Assembly: GCF_040222955.1 (NCBI RefSeq)
Contig: NZ_JAVKCA010000022.1
Coordinates: 124,001 to 188,000, forward strand
Direction: 5' to 3'
From: Marinoscillum sp040222955
GTDB taxonomy: Bacteria; Bacteroidota; Bacteroidia; Cytophagales; Cyclobacteriaceae
Length of the DNA: 64,000 bases
Shown here in pieces: positions 52,218 through 59,522 of the stretch; the stretch's first letter is position 1, and each line of letters begins with the position of its first letter. The notes beneath the pieces were generated by a model. It did not search any database, was not told where the DNA came from, and worked only from the letters and a program-made list of their open reading frames with translations. The translations under genes and the position numbers were made by a program.

Positions 52218-54014
52218 TCAGATCTCCAGCTTTTCCTCAGATTCACTCACCAGCTGCTTGTCGTGCAGCTCCCGATAAGCTCCTCCTCGCGCGAGAAGTT
52301 CCTCATGTGTGCCGCTTTCCAGTACCACCCCATCATCCAGCATGATTACCTTATCAGCGAGCTTGGCAGACGACACCCGGTGAGAAATGATCACAGAGGT
52401 GCGACCCTTCATGATTCTGGCCATGGCGTTCAGAATGGCATTCTCCGTTTTGGTGTCCACAGCGGAAAGTGCATCATCCAGTATCAGTATCTTCGGTTCC
52501 CGGGCAATGGCCCTGGCAATAGACACCCTTTGTTTCTGACCTCCGGAGAGTGTAATCCCGCGTTCACCCACTCTGGTGTCAAAACCGTTGGGGAAACGGT
52601 CAATGTTTTCCAGCAAATCTGCATCAGCAGCAGCTTTGTGGACATCCGCTGTTTCCATAGCGTCCGCCCCAAAAGCAATGTTTTCAGCAATGGTATCCGA
52701 AAACAGAAAGACGTCCTGCGGCACATACCCTATCTGACTCCTCACAGAGTCCAGCGAGTATTTGCGAATGTCTTCCCCATCTATGGCCAATGTACCTTCA
52801 GTGGCATCATACATCCGACAGATCAGGTTGGCAATGGTGCTTTTCCCGGACCCTGTGGTGCCAATGATGGCCAGGGACTGACCCGGGCTGATCTCAAAAG
52901 ACACATGCTTTAGCGCAGTAATCCCTGAGTCGGGATAGGCAAAAGAAACATCCTCGAACCGGATGTGTCCTTCGATTTCCCGCGACAGGTTCTCTGAGGA
53001 AACAATCTCGCTCTTGGTGTCCAAAAACTCATTGATCCTTCGCTGAGAAGCCGCAGCACGCTGAATGATACTTGTGATCCAGCCCAAAGAGGCCACCGGC
53101 CAGGTGAGCATGTTCACATAGATGATAAACTCTGCGATCACCCCTGTACTGATTGAGCCATTGAAAACTTCCACTGAACCGATGTACACTGTCAGGATCA
53201 CGCTCAGGCCAATTAACCCCATGATCAAAGGGAAAAACAGCGCCTGAACGTTGGCCAGCTTCAGAGATTTGTCTTTGTAGGTTTCGCTTGCTTTATCAAA
53301 CTCCTGATCCATGTCGCGCTCGCGGACAAAGGCTTTAATCACCCGGATTCCGGAAAAAGCTTCCTGCACGTAGGTCGAAAGGTCTGACAAACTCTTCTGT
53401 ATCTCTTCAGATCGCTTATCAATAATGTTATTGACGAAATAAATACTCAGTGAAAGAAGTGGCAACGGAATCAATGAATAGAGTGTAAGCCGTGGATTGA
53501 TCGAAAACATAAACGGAATAACCATGGCAAAAAGCGTGAAAAGACTGATTCCGTACATGATGGCAGGGCCCACATACATTCTCACCTTACTCACATCCTC
53601 TGAGATACGTGCCATCAGGTCGCCCGTATTGTTTCTTCGGTAAAAGCTCAGCGGCAATGACTGATAATGCTCATAAATTTCATTTTTCAGGTCATACTCG
53701 ATGTGTCTGGACATCACGATGATTGTCTGACGCATAAAAAACATGAATACTCCCTTGAGGAGCGCGGAGATCAAAATAAGCAGGCCAAGTATAAAAATAC
53801 TGGACGCAAACACGTCATAAGTCTCAGATTGGAGCTCAAAACCACTGAAGGCTTTAAAAATATCATAGCTGCGCTGAAGCAGATCAAAAGAATATCTGAC
53901 TACTACAGCAGGCACAATGCCAAATAAGTTGGAGACAATGATGAAAATTGTCCCAAGAATCAAATGCCATTTGTATTTTCTGAAGTATTTATTGAGATGA
54001 GCTAAGTCTTTCAC
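52218..54014 (-). CDS. ABC exporter half-transporter, MdlA/YheI-like, with degenerate Walker B
   Basis: The 598 residues hold a six-helix membrane domain (about 15-320) and an ATPase domain (about 350-590). Walker A is GTTGSGKST and the signature is canonical LSGGQKQR. Walker B reads LILDDALSAVD, where the catalytic Glu is replaced by Asp, the mark of the degenerate half of heterodimeric exporters (MdlA/YheI, TM287 type). Together with the convergent gene at 49914 it would make one degenerate and one active ATP site. The substrate (drug, lipid or peptide) is unknown. Confidence 0.9.
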   Translation of the reverse strand: MKDLAHLNKYFRKYKWHLILGTIFIIVSNLFGIVPAVVVRYSFDLLQRSYDIFKAFSGFELQSETYDVFASSIFILGLLILISALLKGVFMFFMRQTIIVMSRHIEYDLKNEIYEHYQSLPLSFYRRNNTGDLMARISEDVSKVRMYVGPAIMYGISLFTLFAMVIPFMFSINPRLTLYSLIPLPLLSLSIYFVNNIIDKRSEEIQKSLSDLSTYVQEAFSGIRVIKAFVRERDMDQEFDKASETYKDKSLKLANVQALFFPLIMGLIGLSVILTVYIGSVEVFNGSISTGVIAEFIIYVNMLTWPVASLGWITSIIQRAAASQRRINEFLDTKSEIVSSENLSREIEGHIRFEDVSFAYPDSGITALKHVSFEISPGQSLAIIGTTGSGKSTIANLICRMYDATEGTLAIDGEDIRKYSLDSVRSQIGYVPQDVFLFSDTIAENIAFGADAMETADVHKAAADADLLENIDRFPNGFDTRVGERGITLSGGQKQRVSIARAIAREPKILILDDALSAVDTKTENAILNAMARIMKGRTSVIISHRVSSAKLADKVIMLDDGVVLESGTHEELLARGGAYRELHDKQLVSESEEKLEI

Positions 54015-54089
54015 TAGGAATAAAACGGTGAGTACACCAAATGGTTATTTACTTAAAAACAACTAATTTTGAGGCCCCATAATTCCGGG

Positions 54090-54112
54090 TGCCCCGTTTT
54101 TTAGTCGGGGCA
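54090..54112 (+). other. Hairpin upstream of the amino acid dehydrogenase gene
   Basis: TGCCCCG (54090-54096) and CGGGGCA (54106-54112) are seven-base arms around a T-rich nine-base loop, 25 bases before the start codon. It may be a leader element or an attenuator-like hairpin; the T run lies in the loop rather than after the stem, so a normal terminator is unlikely. Confidence 0.35.
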
Positions 54113-54136
54113 GCAAAAGTAGCTAAAACAACAAGA

Positions 54137-55234
54137 ATGATAGATACCCAGCCCCAAGTAAAAAACAGTGAGATTTTCAACACAATGGCCCGTATGGAAC
54201 ACGAGCAGCTTGTGTTTTGCCACGATGAAGTATTAGGTCTCAAAGCCATCATAGCGGTGCACAATACCGTACTCGGCCCGGCAATGGGCGGCACGCGGAT
54301 GTGGAATTATCAGTCCGAAGAAGAAGCCGTTAAGGATGCCCTGAGGCTTTCGAGAGGCATGACTTTCAAAAACGCCATCGCCGGTTTGAATATTGGGGGA
54401 GGAAAAGCCGTGATCATCGGAGACGCCAAGAAAATCAAAACCGAGGCACTCATGCGCCGGTTTGGCAAGTTTGTACACAGTCTGAATGGAAAATACTGGA
54501 CCGCAGAAGATGTGAACATGAGTGCCCGCGACATGGAGTATATCCGCATGGAGACTCCGTATGTCACCGGTATACCGGAGAGCATGGGTGGGTCTGGAGA
54601 TCCCAGCCCTGTGACTGCATATGGCGTGTACATAGGCATGAAAGCCAGTGCCAAAAAGGCCTACGGGTCTGATAACCTCAAGGGCAAAAAGATAGTAGTG
54701 CAAGGTGCCGGCAATGTGGGCACTTACCTGATTGAGCACCTCCTCAAGGAAGAGGCCATCGTACACGTCTCCGATATTTTTGAAGACAAACTTGCTGCGG
54801 TTACCAAAAAATTTAACGTGTCAGTAGTAGATCCAAAAGATCTCTATACCATGGACATGGACATTTATGCGCCATGTGCCCTGGGTGCCACACTTAATGA
54901 TATCACAATCCCTCAGCTCAAATGTGCCATAGTAGCCGGAGCTGCCAATAACCAACTCGACGAAGAAGATCACCACGCAGAGATGCTGAAAAACAGAGGG
55001 ATTATTTACGCCCCCGACTTCTTGATCAATTCGGGAGGGATAACCAACGTATATTACGAGCAACAAGGGAACTACAACCGCCAGCGAGTCTATGAACAGA
55101 CCGAGCGGATTTATGAAGTTTGCCAGGAAGTACTCGAGTACGCTGAAAATAACGAAACAACAACACATCAGGCAGCTTTGCAACTAGCCCTCAACCGCAT
55201 CAAGGATGTAGGGAAAGTAAAGCTCGCTTACTAA
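54137..55234 (+). CDS. Leucine/valine-type amino acid dehydrogenase (Glu/Leu/Phe/Val family)
   Basis: From ATG 54137 the protein has 365 residues. It reversibly deaminates branched-chain amino acids to 2-oxo acids with NAD. GPAMGGTRMW and GLNIGGGKAV (catalytic Lys) form the active site, and VQGAGNVGTYL binds the nucleotide. The frame continues upstream to 54089, but those codons include the hairpin and do not resemble the family. The gene precedes nusB by 13 bases, so they may share a transcript. Confidence 0.92.
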   Translation: MIDTQPQVKNSEIFNTMARMEHEQLVFCHDEVLGLKAIIAVHNTVLGPAMGGTRMWNYQSEEEAVKDALRLSRGMTFKNAIAGLNIGGGKAVIIGDAKKIKTEALMRRFGKFVHSLNGKYWTAEDVNMSARDMEYIRMETPYVTGIPESMGGSGDPSPVTAYGVYIGMKASAKKAYGSDNLKGKKIVVQGAGNVGTYLIEHLLKEEAIVHVSDIFEDKLAAVTKKFNVSVVDPKDLYTMDMDIYAPCALGATLNDITIPQLKCAIVAGAANNQLDEEDHHAEMLKNRGIIYAPDFLINSGGITNVYYEQQGNYNRQRVYEQTERIYEVCQEVLEYAENNETTTHQAALQLALNRIKDVGKVKLAY

Positions 55235-55247
55235 AATAAGTCAATAT

Positions 55248-56417
55248 ATGCTTAATCGTAGGATTCTTCGTGTCAAAGCCATGCAGGCACTTTACAGTTA
55301 TTTCACGGCACAGGAATCACTGAAAGATGTAGTCAGGGAAAGACTGGAAAGTCAGTTTTACCCTGACCCGGCCAAGGATGACTTTGCCGAATCAGATAAG
55401 TTTACTGCTCGCCGAAAGACAGCTGCGCGCCTTTTCATCGAGAACCTTCAGCACCGGTCTGTGGCTGAAGAAACCGAGGAAGATGTGAAAGATGCTGCCG
55501 TAAGAAGCATAGAGGCTTACCACACGGAGCTCAGGAAGGAACAGCGAAATATCCGCAATGTCATGGTCAATGACATTGCAGATATTCATAAGCTCTATTT
55601 CAAACTGGTGGCCCTCCCCCTGGAGTTTGCTCATCAGGAAAAGCTCGAGAAGGATAAGAAGGAAAAAGCCCACATCCACAAAGAGAGTGCCTGGCGGTGG
55701 CATTTCATTCAAAACCCTGTCATCGATGCACTCACCAAACATGAGCCTTTCACCAAAGGACTGATCGACCTGAAACTCTCCTGGGATGAGGATGCAGATC
55801 AGATCCGAACCTGGTACAAGGACATTCTGAAAAAGGATCCTGTATTGATCGAATACCAGAGCAATGAGCAGCCTACGGATGAGGAGCATAAAGAAGCCAT
55901 TCTGCATCTTTTCAAGAAAATCATTTTCAAAAATGATTCCATCAATGAGTTTTTGTCAGAATCCGACCTCCACTGGACCGAAAACAAGTCGGTACTGAAA
56001 AGCCTGGTGGTAAAAACCTTTCAGGATTACGAAAAAGACCTGGACCCGTCTTACGAGATGAAAGAAGTCATCACCAACAAAGAAGACGACATGGAATTCT
56101 TTGAAGTGCTTTTTGATGAAACCCTCAAGAAGAGCAAGGAATGGGATGACCTGATTGTGAAAAAAGTGAAAAACTGGGACATCTCCAGAGTGGCCCTGAT
56201 GGATAGAATCATCCTGAAAATGGCGCTCACTGAGATGATGCAGTTTCACAGCATTCCGGTGAAAGTGACCATCAACGAGTTCATAGAAATATCCAAGTTG
56301 TACAGCACCCCAAAAAGCAAACAATTTGTGAACGGCATTTTGGATGTATTGGCAAACGAACTAACTTCGGATGGCGTTATAAGAAAAAGTGGTCGTGGAC
56401 TTATCGACAACAAATAA
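55248..56417 (+). CDS. nusB: Transcription antitermination factor NusB, long form
   Basis: The 389 residues are more than twice the length of typical NusB (about 140). The first helix, NRRILRVKAMQALYSY, is at the N-terminus and the rest of the NusB fold, with LMDRIILKMALTEM and VTINEFIEISKLYSTPKSKQFVNGILD, is at about 290-380. In between is a long charged helical insert (about 40-280). This long form is common in Cytophagales-like bacteria. NusB acts with NusE on boxA RNA in rRNA transcription. The role of the insert is unknown. Confidence 0.93.
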   Translation: MLNRRILRVKAMQALYSYFTAQESLKDVVRERLESQFYPDPAKDDFAESDKFTARRKTAARLFIENLQHRSVAEETEEDVKDAAVRSIEAYHTELRKEQRNIRNVMVNDIADIHKLYFKLVALPLEFAHQEKLEKDKKEKAHIHKESAWRWHFIQNPVIDALTKHEPFTKGLIDLKLSWDEDADQIRTWYKDILKKDPVLIEYQSNEQPTDEEHKEAILHLFKKIIFKNDSINEFLSESDLHWTENKSVLKSLVVKTFQDYEKDLDPSYEMKEVITNKEDDMEFFEVLFDETLKKSKEWDDLIVKKVKNWDISRVALMDRIILKMALTEMMQFHSIPVKVTINEFIEISKLYSTPKSKQFVNGILDVLANELTSDGVIRKSGRGLIDNK

Positions 56418-56429
56418 ATTCGAAACATT

Positions 56430-56726
56430 ATGAGCAGTCGAGGAAATTCATTTTTTGCATTCATCTTAGGAGCCATCACCGGAGGTATTCTGGGGGTTCT
56501 TTTTGCCCCGGACAAAGGCACCAATACCAGGGATAAACTTACCTATCGCCTGGACAAGTACAAGAAGAGGCTGGAGGAGATCGTGGAAGACCTGGTAGAG
56601 GGTGCAGACATGGTGGAAAACGAAGCAAAGTCTGAAGGTGAGAAAATCGTGAAGGACGCCAAGGTAAAAGCGGAAAAGCTTCTGGATGACGTCAACGGAC
56701 TCATCGATCAAATCAAAACCAAATAA
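56430..56726 (+). CDS. YtxH-domain protein
   Basis: The 98 residues begin with a Gly-rich membrane segment (about 8-26, FAFILGAITGGILGVLFAP) followed by DKG and a long charged amphipathic helix (about 35-95). This is the YtxH layout seen in many small stress-associated membrane proteins. It lies 12 bases after nusB and belongs to the conserved nusB-yajC-coaE run. Confidence 0.85.
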   Translation: MSSRGNSFFAFILGAITGGILGVLFAPDKGTNTRDKLTYRLDKYKKRLEEIVEDLVEGADMVENEAKSEGEKIVKDAKVKAEKLLDDVNGLIDQIKTK

Positions 56727-56820
56727 TCAAGTCGCTAAAAACATGGCTCAGATCATTAGGCTGGGTCATCGTTAACAAATCATTAGGAATTATTAGGGCC
56801 TGAAAATCCTTATTGTTCAG

Positions 56821-56828
56821 TAAGTTTG
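56821..56828 (+). promoter_or_regulatory. Promoter -7 element for the DUF1573 gene
   Basis: TAAGTTTG is a perfect TAnnTTTG element, 36 bases before the ATG at 56865. No clear TTTG lies at the expected distance upstream, so only the -7 element is listed. Confidence 0.4.
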
Positions 56829-56864
56829 TAATGATTTTAGCAATAAAAACTAAGTTTTATTATC

Positions 56865-57395
56865 ATGAAAAGACATACCATTAACATTTTACTCGTTGCC
56901 ATACTGGGCGTAGTAGCACTGAGCTGTGGCAATAAAGAATTAGAATCAAGAATTGCGAAGCTGGAAGGCAAAATTGCAGAGTTGGAATCCAAAGGGTCAC
57001 CAGCCATCCGTCCGGCGGCCAACCCAGCACCAGAAGCTGCCGAGCCTGAGGTAAAGCCAGAAGGTCCACTACCGGCTATCGAATTCACTGAAGAAGACCA
57101 TGACTTTGGTACCATCAAGGAAGGCGAAATCGTAGAACACCTGTTCAAATTCAAAAACACCGGAGACGCTCCTTTGATTATCTCTTCAGCCACGGCTTCT
57201 TGTGGTTGTACCGTGCCAGTTTGGCCTAAGGAGCCAATCGCTGTAGGTGAGGAAGCCGAAATTCAGGTAAGATTCAACAGTAAAGGCAAGCCAGGTATCC
57301 AGAACAAGACGGTTACCATTACGGCCAATACCTATCCTAAAATCAACAGGGTGAAAATCAAAGCCAACGTAACCAAAGAGGATAATCCCTCATAA
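56865..57395 (+). CDS. DUF1573 lipoprotein
   Basis: The 176 residues have a lipoprotein signal (Cys24 after VVALS), a short coiled coil (about 25-45, ESRIAKLEGKIAELE), a Pro/Ala linker and a DUF1573 beta-sandwich (about 75-170) with HDFGTIKEGE and TASCGCTVPVWP. DUF1573 domains are Ig-like and common in Bacteroidota surface lipoproteins. The CxC motif is typical of the family. It is 16 bases before yajC. Confidence 0.9.
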   Translation: MKRHTINILLVAILGVVALSCGNKELESRIAKLEGKIAELESKGSPAIRPAANPAPEAAEPEVKPEGPLPAIEFTEEDHDFGTIKEGEIVEHLFKFKNTGDAPLIISSATASCGCTVPVWPKEPIAVGEEAEIQVRFNSKGKPGIQNKTVTITANTYPKINRVKIKANVTKEDNPS

Positions 57396-57411
57396 TCTCG
57401 AATAAACTGAA

Positions 57412-57720
57412 ATGATAAAAGCACTTTTGCTCCAGGTAGATGCTGGAGGAACCAATTATACGCAATTTATCATGCTGGCGGGCATGATAGCCATTTTCTA
57501 TTTTTTCTTCATCAGACCTCAGCAGAAAAAGCAAAAGGACCAGAAGAAGTTTATAGAGGCTGTTAAAAAGGGAGATCAGGTGATCACAGTAGGTGGAATT
57601 CACGGGAAGATTGTTTCTGTGGAAGATACCACAGTAACCCTGGACGTGGATAAAGGCAGCAAGCTGACCATTGAAAAGTCATCCATTTCTCTCGATGCCA
57701 GCAAAAGATTGGCACAATAA
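57412..57720 (+). CDS. yajC: Preprotein translocase subunit YajC
   Basis: The 102-residue protein has one membrane helix (about 18-36, with FYFFFIRPQQKKQKDQ just after it) and a small cytoplasmic beta domain with GDQVITVGGIHGKI. YajC binds SecDF and supports Sec export. Position between DUF1573 and YbbR genes is the usual one in Bacteroidota. Confidence 0.93.
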   Translation: MIKALLLQVDAGGTNYTQFIMLAGMIAIFYFFFIRPQQKKQKDQKKFIEAVKKGDQVITVGGIHGKIVSVEDTTVTLDVDKGSKLTIEKSSISLDASKRLAQ

Positions 57721-57745
57721 ACAAGTATATAAAGTATACCAATAA

Positions 57746-58675
57746 GTGTTAAAGGCATTCAACAACTGGAAGGTAGTCCTGCTCTCAATCATTGGAGCGA
57801 CTACCTTTTGGTTTTTTAATGCCCTGAATAAAGATTACGATGCAAGAATCAGCTACCCTATCGAGTTTCAGTTTGACAGGGATAGTGTAGTAATCATGCA
57901 GCCGCTTCCCACTACGTTGTCCATAGATGTCTCCAGCGGAGGCTGGAATCTCCTTCGGAAAACCTTTTGGTTCAACGTCACTCCCATTCAGATTGTACTG
58001 GAAAACCCTACGGAAATAGGGTTTTACACCCGAAATTCACTGATGCCGATTGTGTCCGATCAGCTGGATGAGCTGAAAATCAACTACCTGGCCACTGATA
58101 CGATCTATATCAACATCGAAAGAAAACGTCAGAAAAAAGTTGCGCTCTTTATCGACTCCCTGAGTATTGATCTGGCAGAAAATCATCGGATTACTTCACC
58201 CATCACCTTTGTGCCGGACAGTGTCATTGTGGTGGGGCCACAGAGTTTCTATGATACCCTGGCCACCTCCCATCAGATGAGAATAGAAAGCCGTGGAATC
58301 AGCAGTAATTTTAATCGGGAGATTGATGTGAAAATAAATGGCGGCAGACTTACGTCCAGCATTCCGGATCAGGTTAGAATTCAGTTTCAGGTTGACAAAT
58401 TCGAGCGACGAAGTATTCAGATTCCTATCGAGAAGGAAAATTTCCCGGAAGACTCTTCTGTCGTTTTGTCTACAGATTTTGTGCAAATTTTTTACACCAT
58501 TCAGCAATCAAAAGAAGAGGACTACAGTACACGCGATTTTGCGGTCACGGCTGACCTCAGCATGCTGGATAGGAGCGACTCTACTGTGCTGGCCATACTG
58601 GTTTACCAGCCTGAGGAAGCCATGGATATAGATGTGATCCCCGAACACATAAAAGTGACCCATGCCCGGAAGTAG
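57746..58675 (+). CDS. YbbR/CdaR-like domain protein
   Basis: Translation probably starts at GTG 57746, giving MLKAFNNWKVVLLSIIGAT with one N-terminal membrane helix (about 8-25). The remaining 280 residues are beta-rich and end in EEAMDIDVIPEHIKVTHARK. The layout resembles YbbR-domain proteins such as CdaR, but the family is loose. It sits between yajC and coaE, and the coaE start lies 14 bases inside its end. Confidence 0.75.
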   Translation: MLKAFNNWKVVLLSIIGATTFWFFNALNKDYDARISYPIEFQFDRDSVVIMQPLPTTLSIDVSSGGWNLLRKTFWFNVTPIQIVLENPTEIGFYTRNSLMPIVSDQLDELKINYLATDTIYINIERKRQKKVALFIDSLSIDLAENHRITSPITFVPDSVIVVGPQSFYDTLATSHQMRIESRGISSNFNREIDVKINGGRLTSSIPDQVRIQFQVDKFERRSIQIPIEKENFPEDSSVVLSTDFVQIFYTIQQSKEEDYSTRDFAVTADLSMLDRSDSTVLAILVYQPEEAMDIDVIPEHIKVTHARK

Positions 58676-59270
58676 GCCAAGCCTGATTGGCATCACCGGA
58701 GGGATAGGAGCAGGAAAAAGTACGGTAGCCCGTGTGTTCAAAACGCTAGGTATCCCCGTATATGATGCCGATAGTCGTGCCAAATGGCTTATGAATCATG
58801 AGCAGGAACTTATATCAGGTATTGTGTCTCTGTTCGGTCCCGAAGCTTACCAAAGCCACCAAATCAATAGAACGCACATCGCCAAACTTGCATTTTCTGA
58901 TGAGTCCCTGCTTACCCGGCTCAATGCCCTTGTGCACCCGGCCGTAGCCAAAGATTTTGACTGGTGGGCGCACAGGCAAACCAGCCCTTATGTCCTGAAA
59001 GAAGCAGCACTACTGTTCGAAGCAGGCTCCTACCATGCGCTAAGTGCCATCATCACGGTTACTGCCAATGAGGCATTGAGAATGCGGCGTGTGTTACAAA
59101 GGGATGCTCACAGAACCGAGCAGGATGTAAAAAAAATGATGGCCTCCCAATGGCCAGAAGAGAGAAAAGTGGCACTTTCTCAATACGTCATCACCAATGA
59201 TGAAACCATGGCGGTCATTCCCCAGGTGATGAAAATCCATGAGCAATTACTGAGTAAGATCTCTGGGTAA
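58662..59270 (+). CDS. coaE: Dephospho-CoA kinase
   Basis: The 202 residues contain the P-loop GITGGIGAGKST (about residues 9-20), YDADSRAKWL, VHPAVAKDFDWW, KEAALLFEAG and the RDAHRTEQDV lid. It phosphorylates dephospho-CoA in the last step of CoA synthesis. The start overlaps the YbbR-like gene by 14 bases, so translation is coupled. The end overlaps a convergent small gene by 24 bases. Confidence 0.94.
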   Translation: MPGSRPSLIGITGGIGAGKSTVARVFKTLGIPVYDADSRAKWLMNHEQELISGIVSLFGPEAYQSHQINRTHIAKLAFSDESLLTRLNALVHPAVAKDFDWWAHRQTSPYVLKEAALLFEAGSYHALSAIITVTANEALRMRRVLQRDAHRTEQDVKKMMASQWPEERKVALSQYVITNDETMAVIPQVMKIHEQLLSKISG

Positions 59271-59501
59271 TTTGATCTGGTCAGCATAAAAATTCATCCG
59301 CTTGGATCTCACATCCAGGGGCTCTATCCGGTCCACACGGTCTTCGCTGTTGTTGTAAAATACCTCCACATAGACCCTGTCAAGCAGGTACAAATTGATT
59401 TTGTGCCGATAATACCTGATGGAAGTAATCAACTGCCCATTGAAGTACAGCCACTTAGCCCTTTCCGGGAATGAAAGTCCGAGAAAACGATTTTTGGTCA
59501 T
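59247..59501 (-). CDS. Small hypothetical protein, 84 residues
   Basis: This basic 84-residue protein has many Arg and Tyr residues (RYYRHKINLYLLDRVYVEVFY) and no signal peptide. Its beta-strand-like centre suggests a small compact fold. I do not recognise a family. It lies 21 bases downstream of the WG-repeat gene on the same strand and its end overlaps coaE by 24 bases. It probably is real because the frame fills the space between the two genes. Confidence 0.6.
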   Translation of the reverse strand: MTKNRFLGLSFPERAKWLYFNGQLITSIRYYRHKINLYLLDRVYVEVFYNNSEDRVDRIEPLDVRSKRMNFYADQIKLPRDLTQ

Positions 59502-59522
59502 GCATTTAAGTTACTAAAGAAT

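Noticed and set aside
54089..54136. Upstream extension of the amino acid dehydrogenase
   Set aside because: The 16 extra codons overlap a GC-rich hairpin and do not match the start of this enzyme family.
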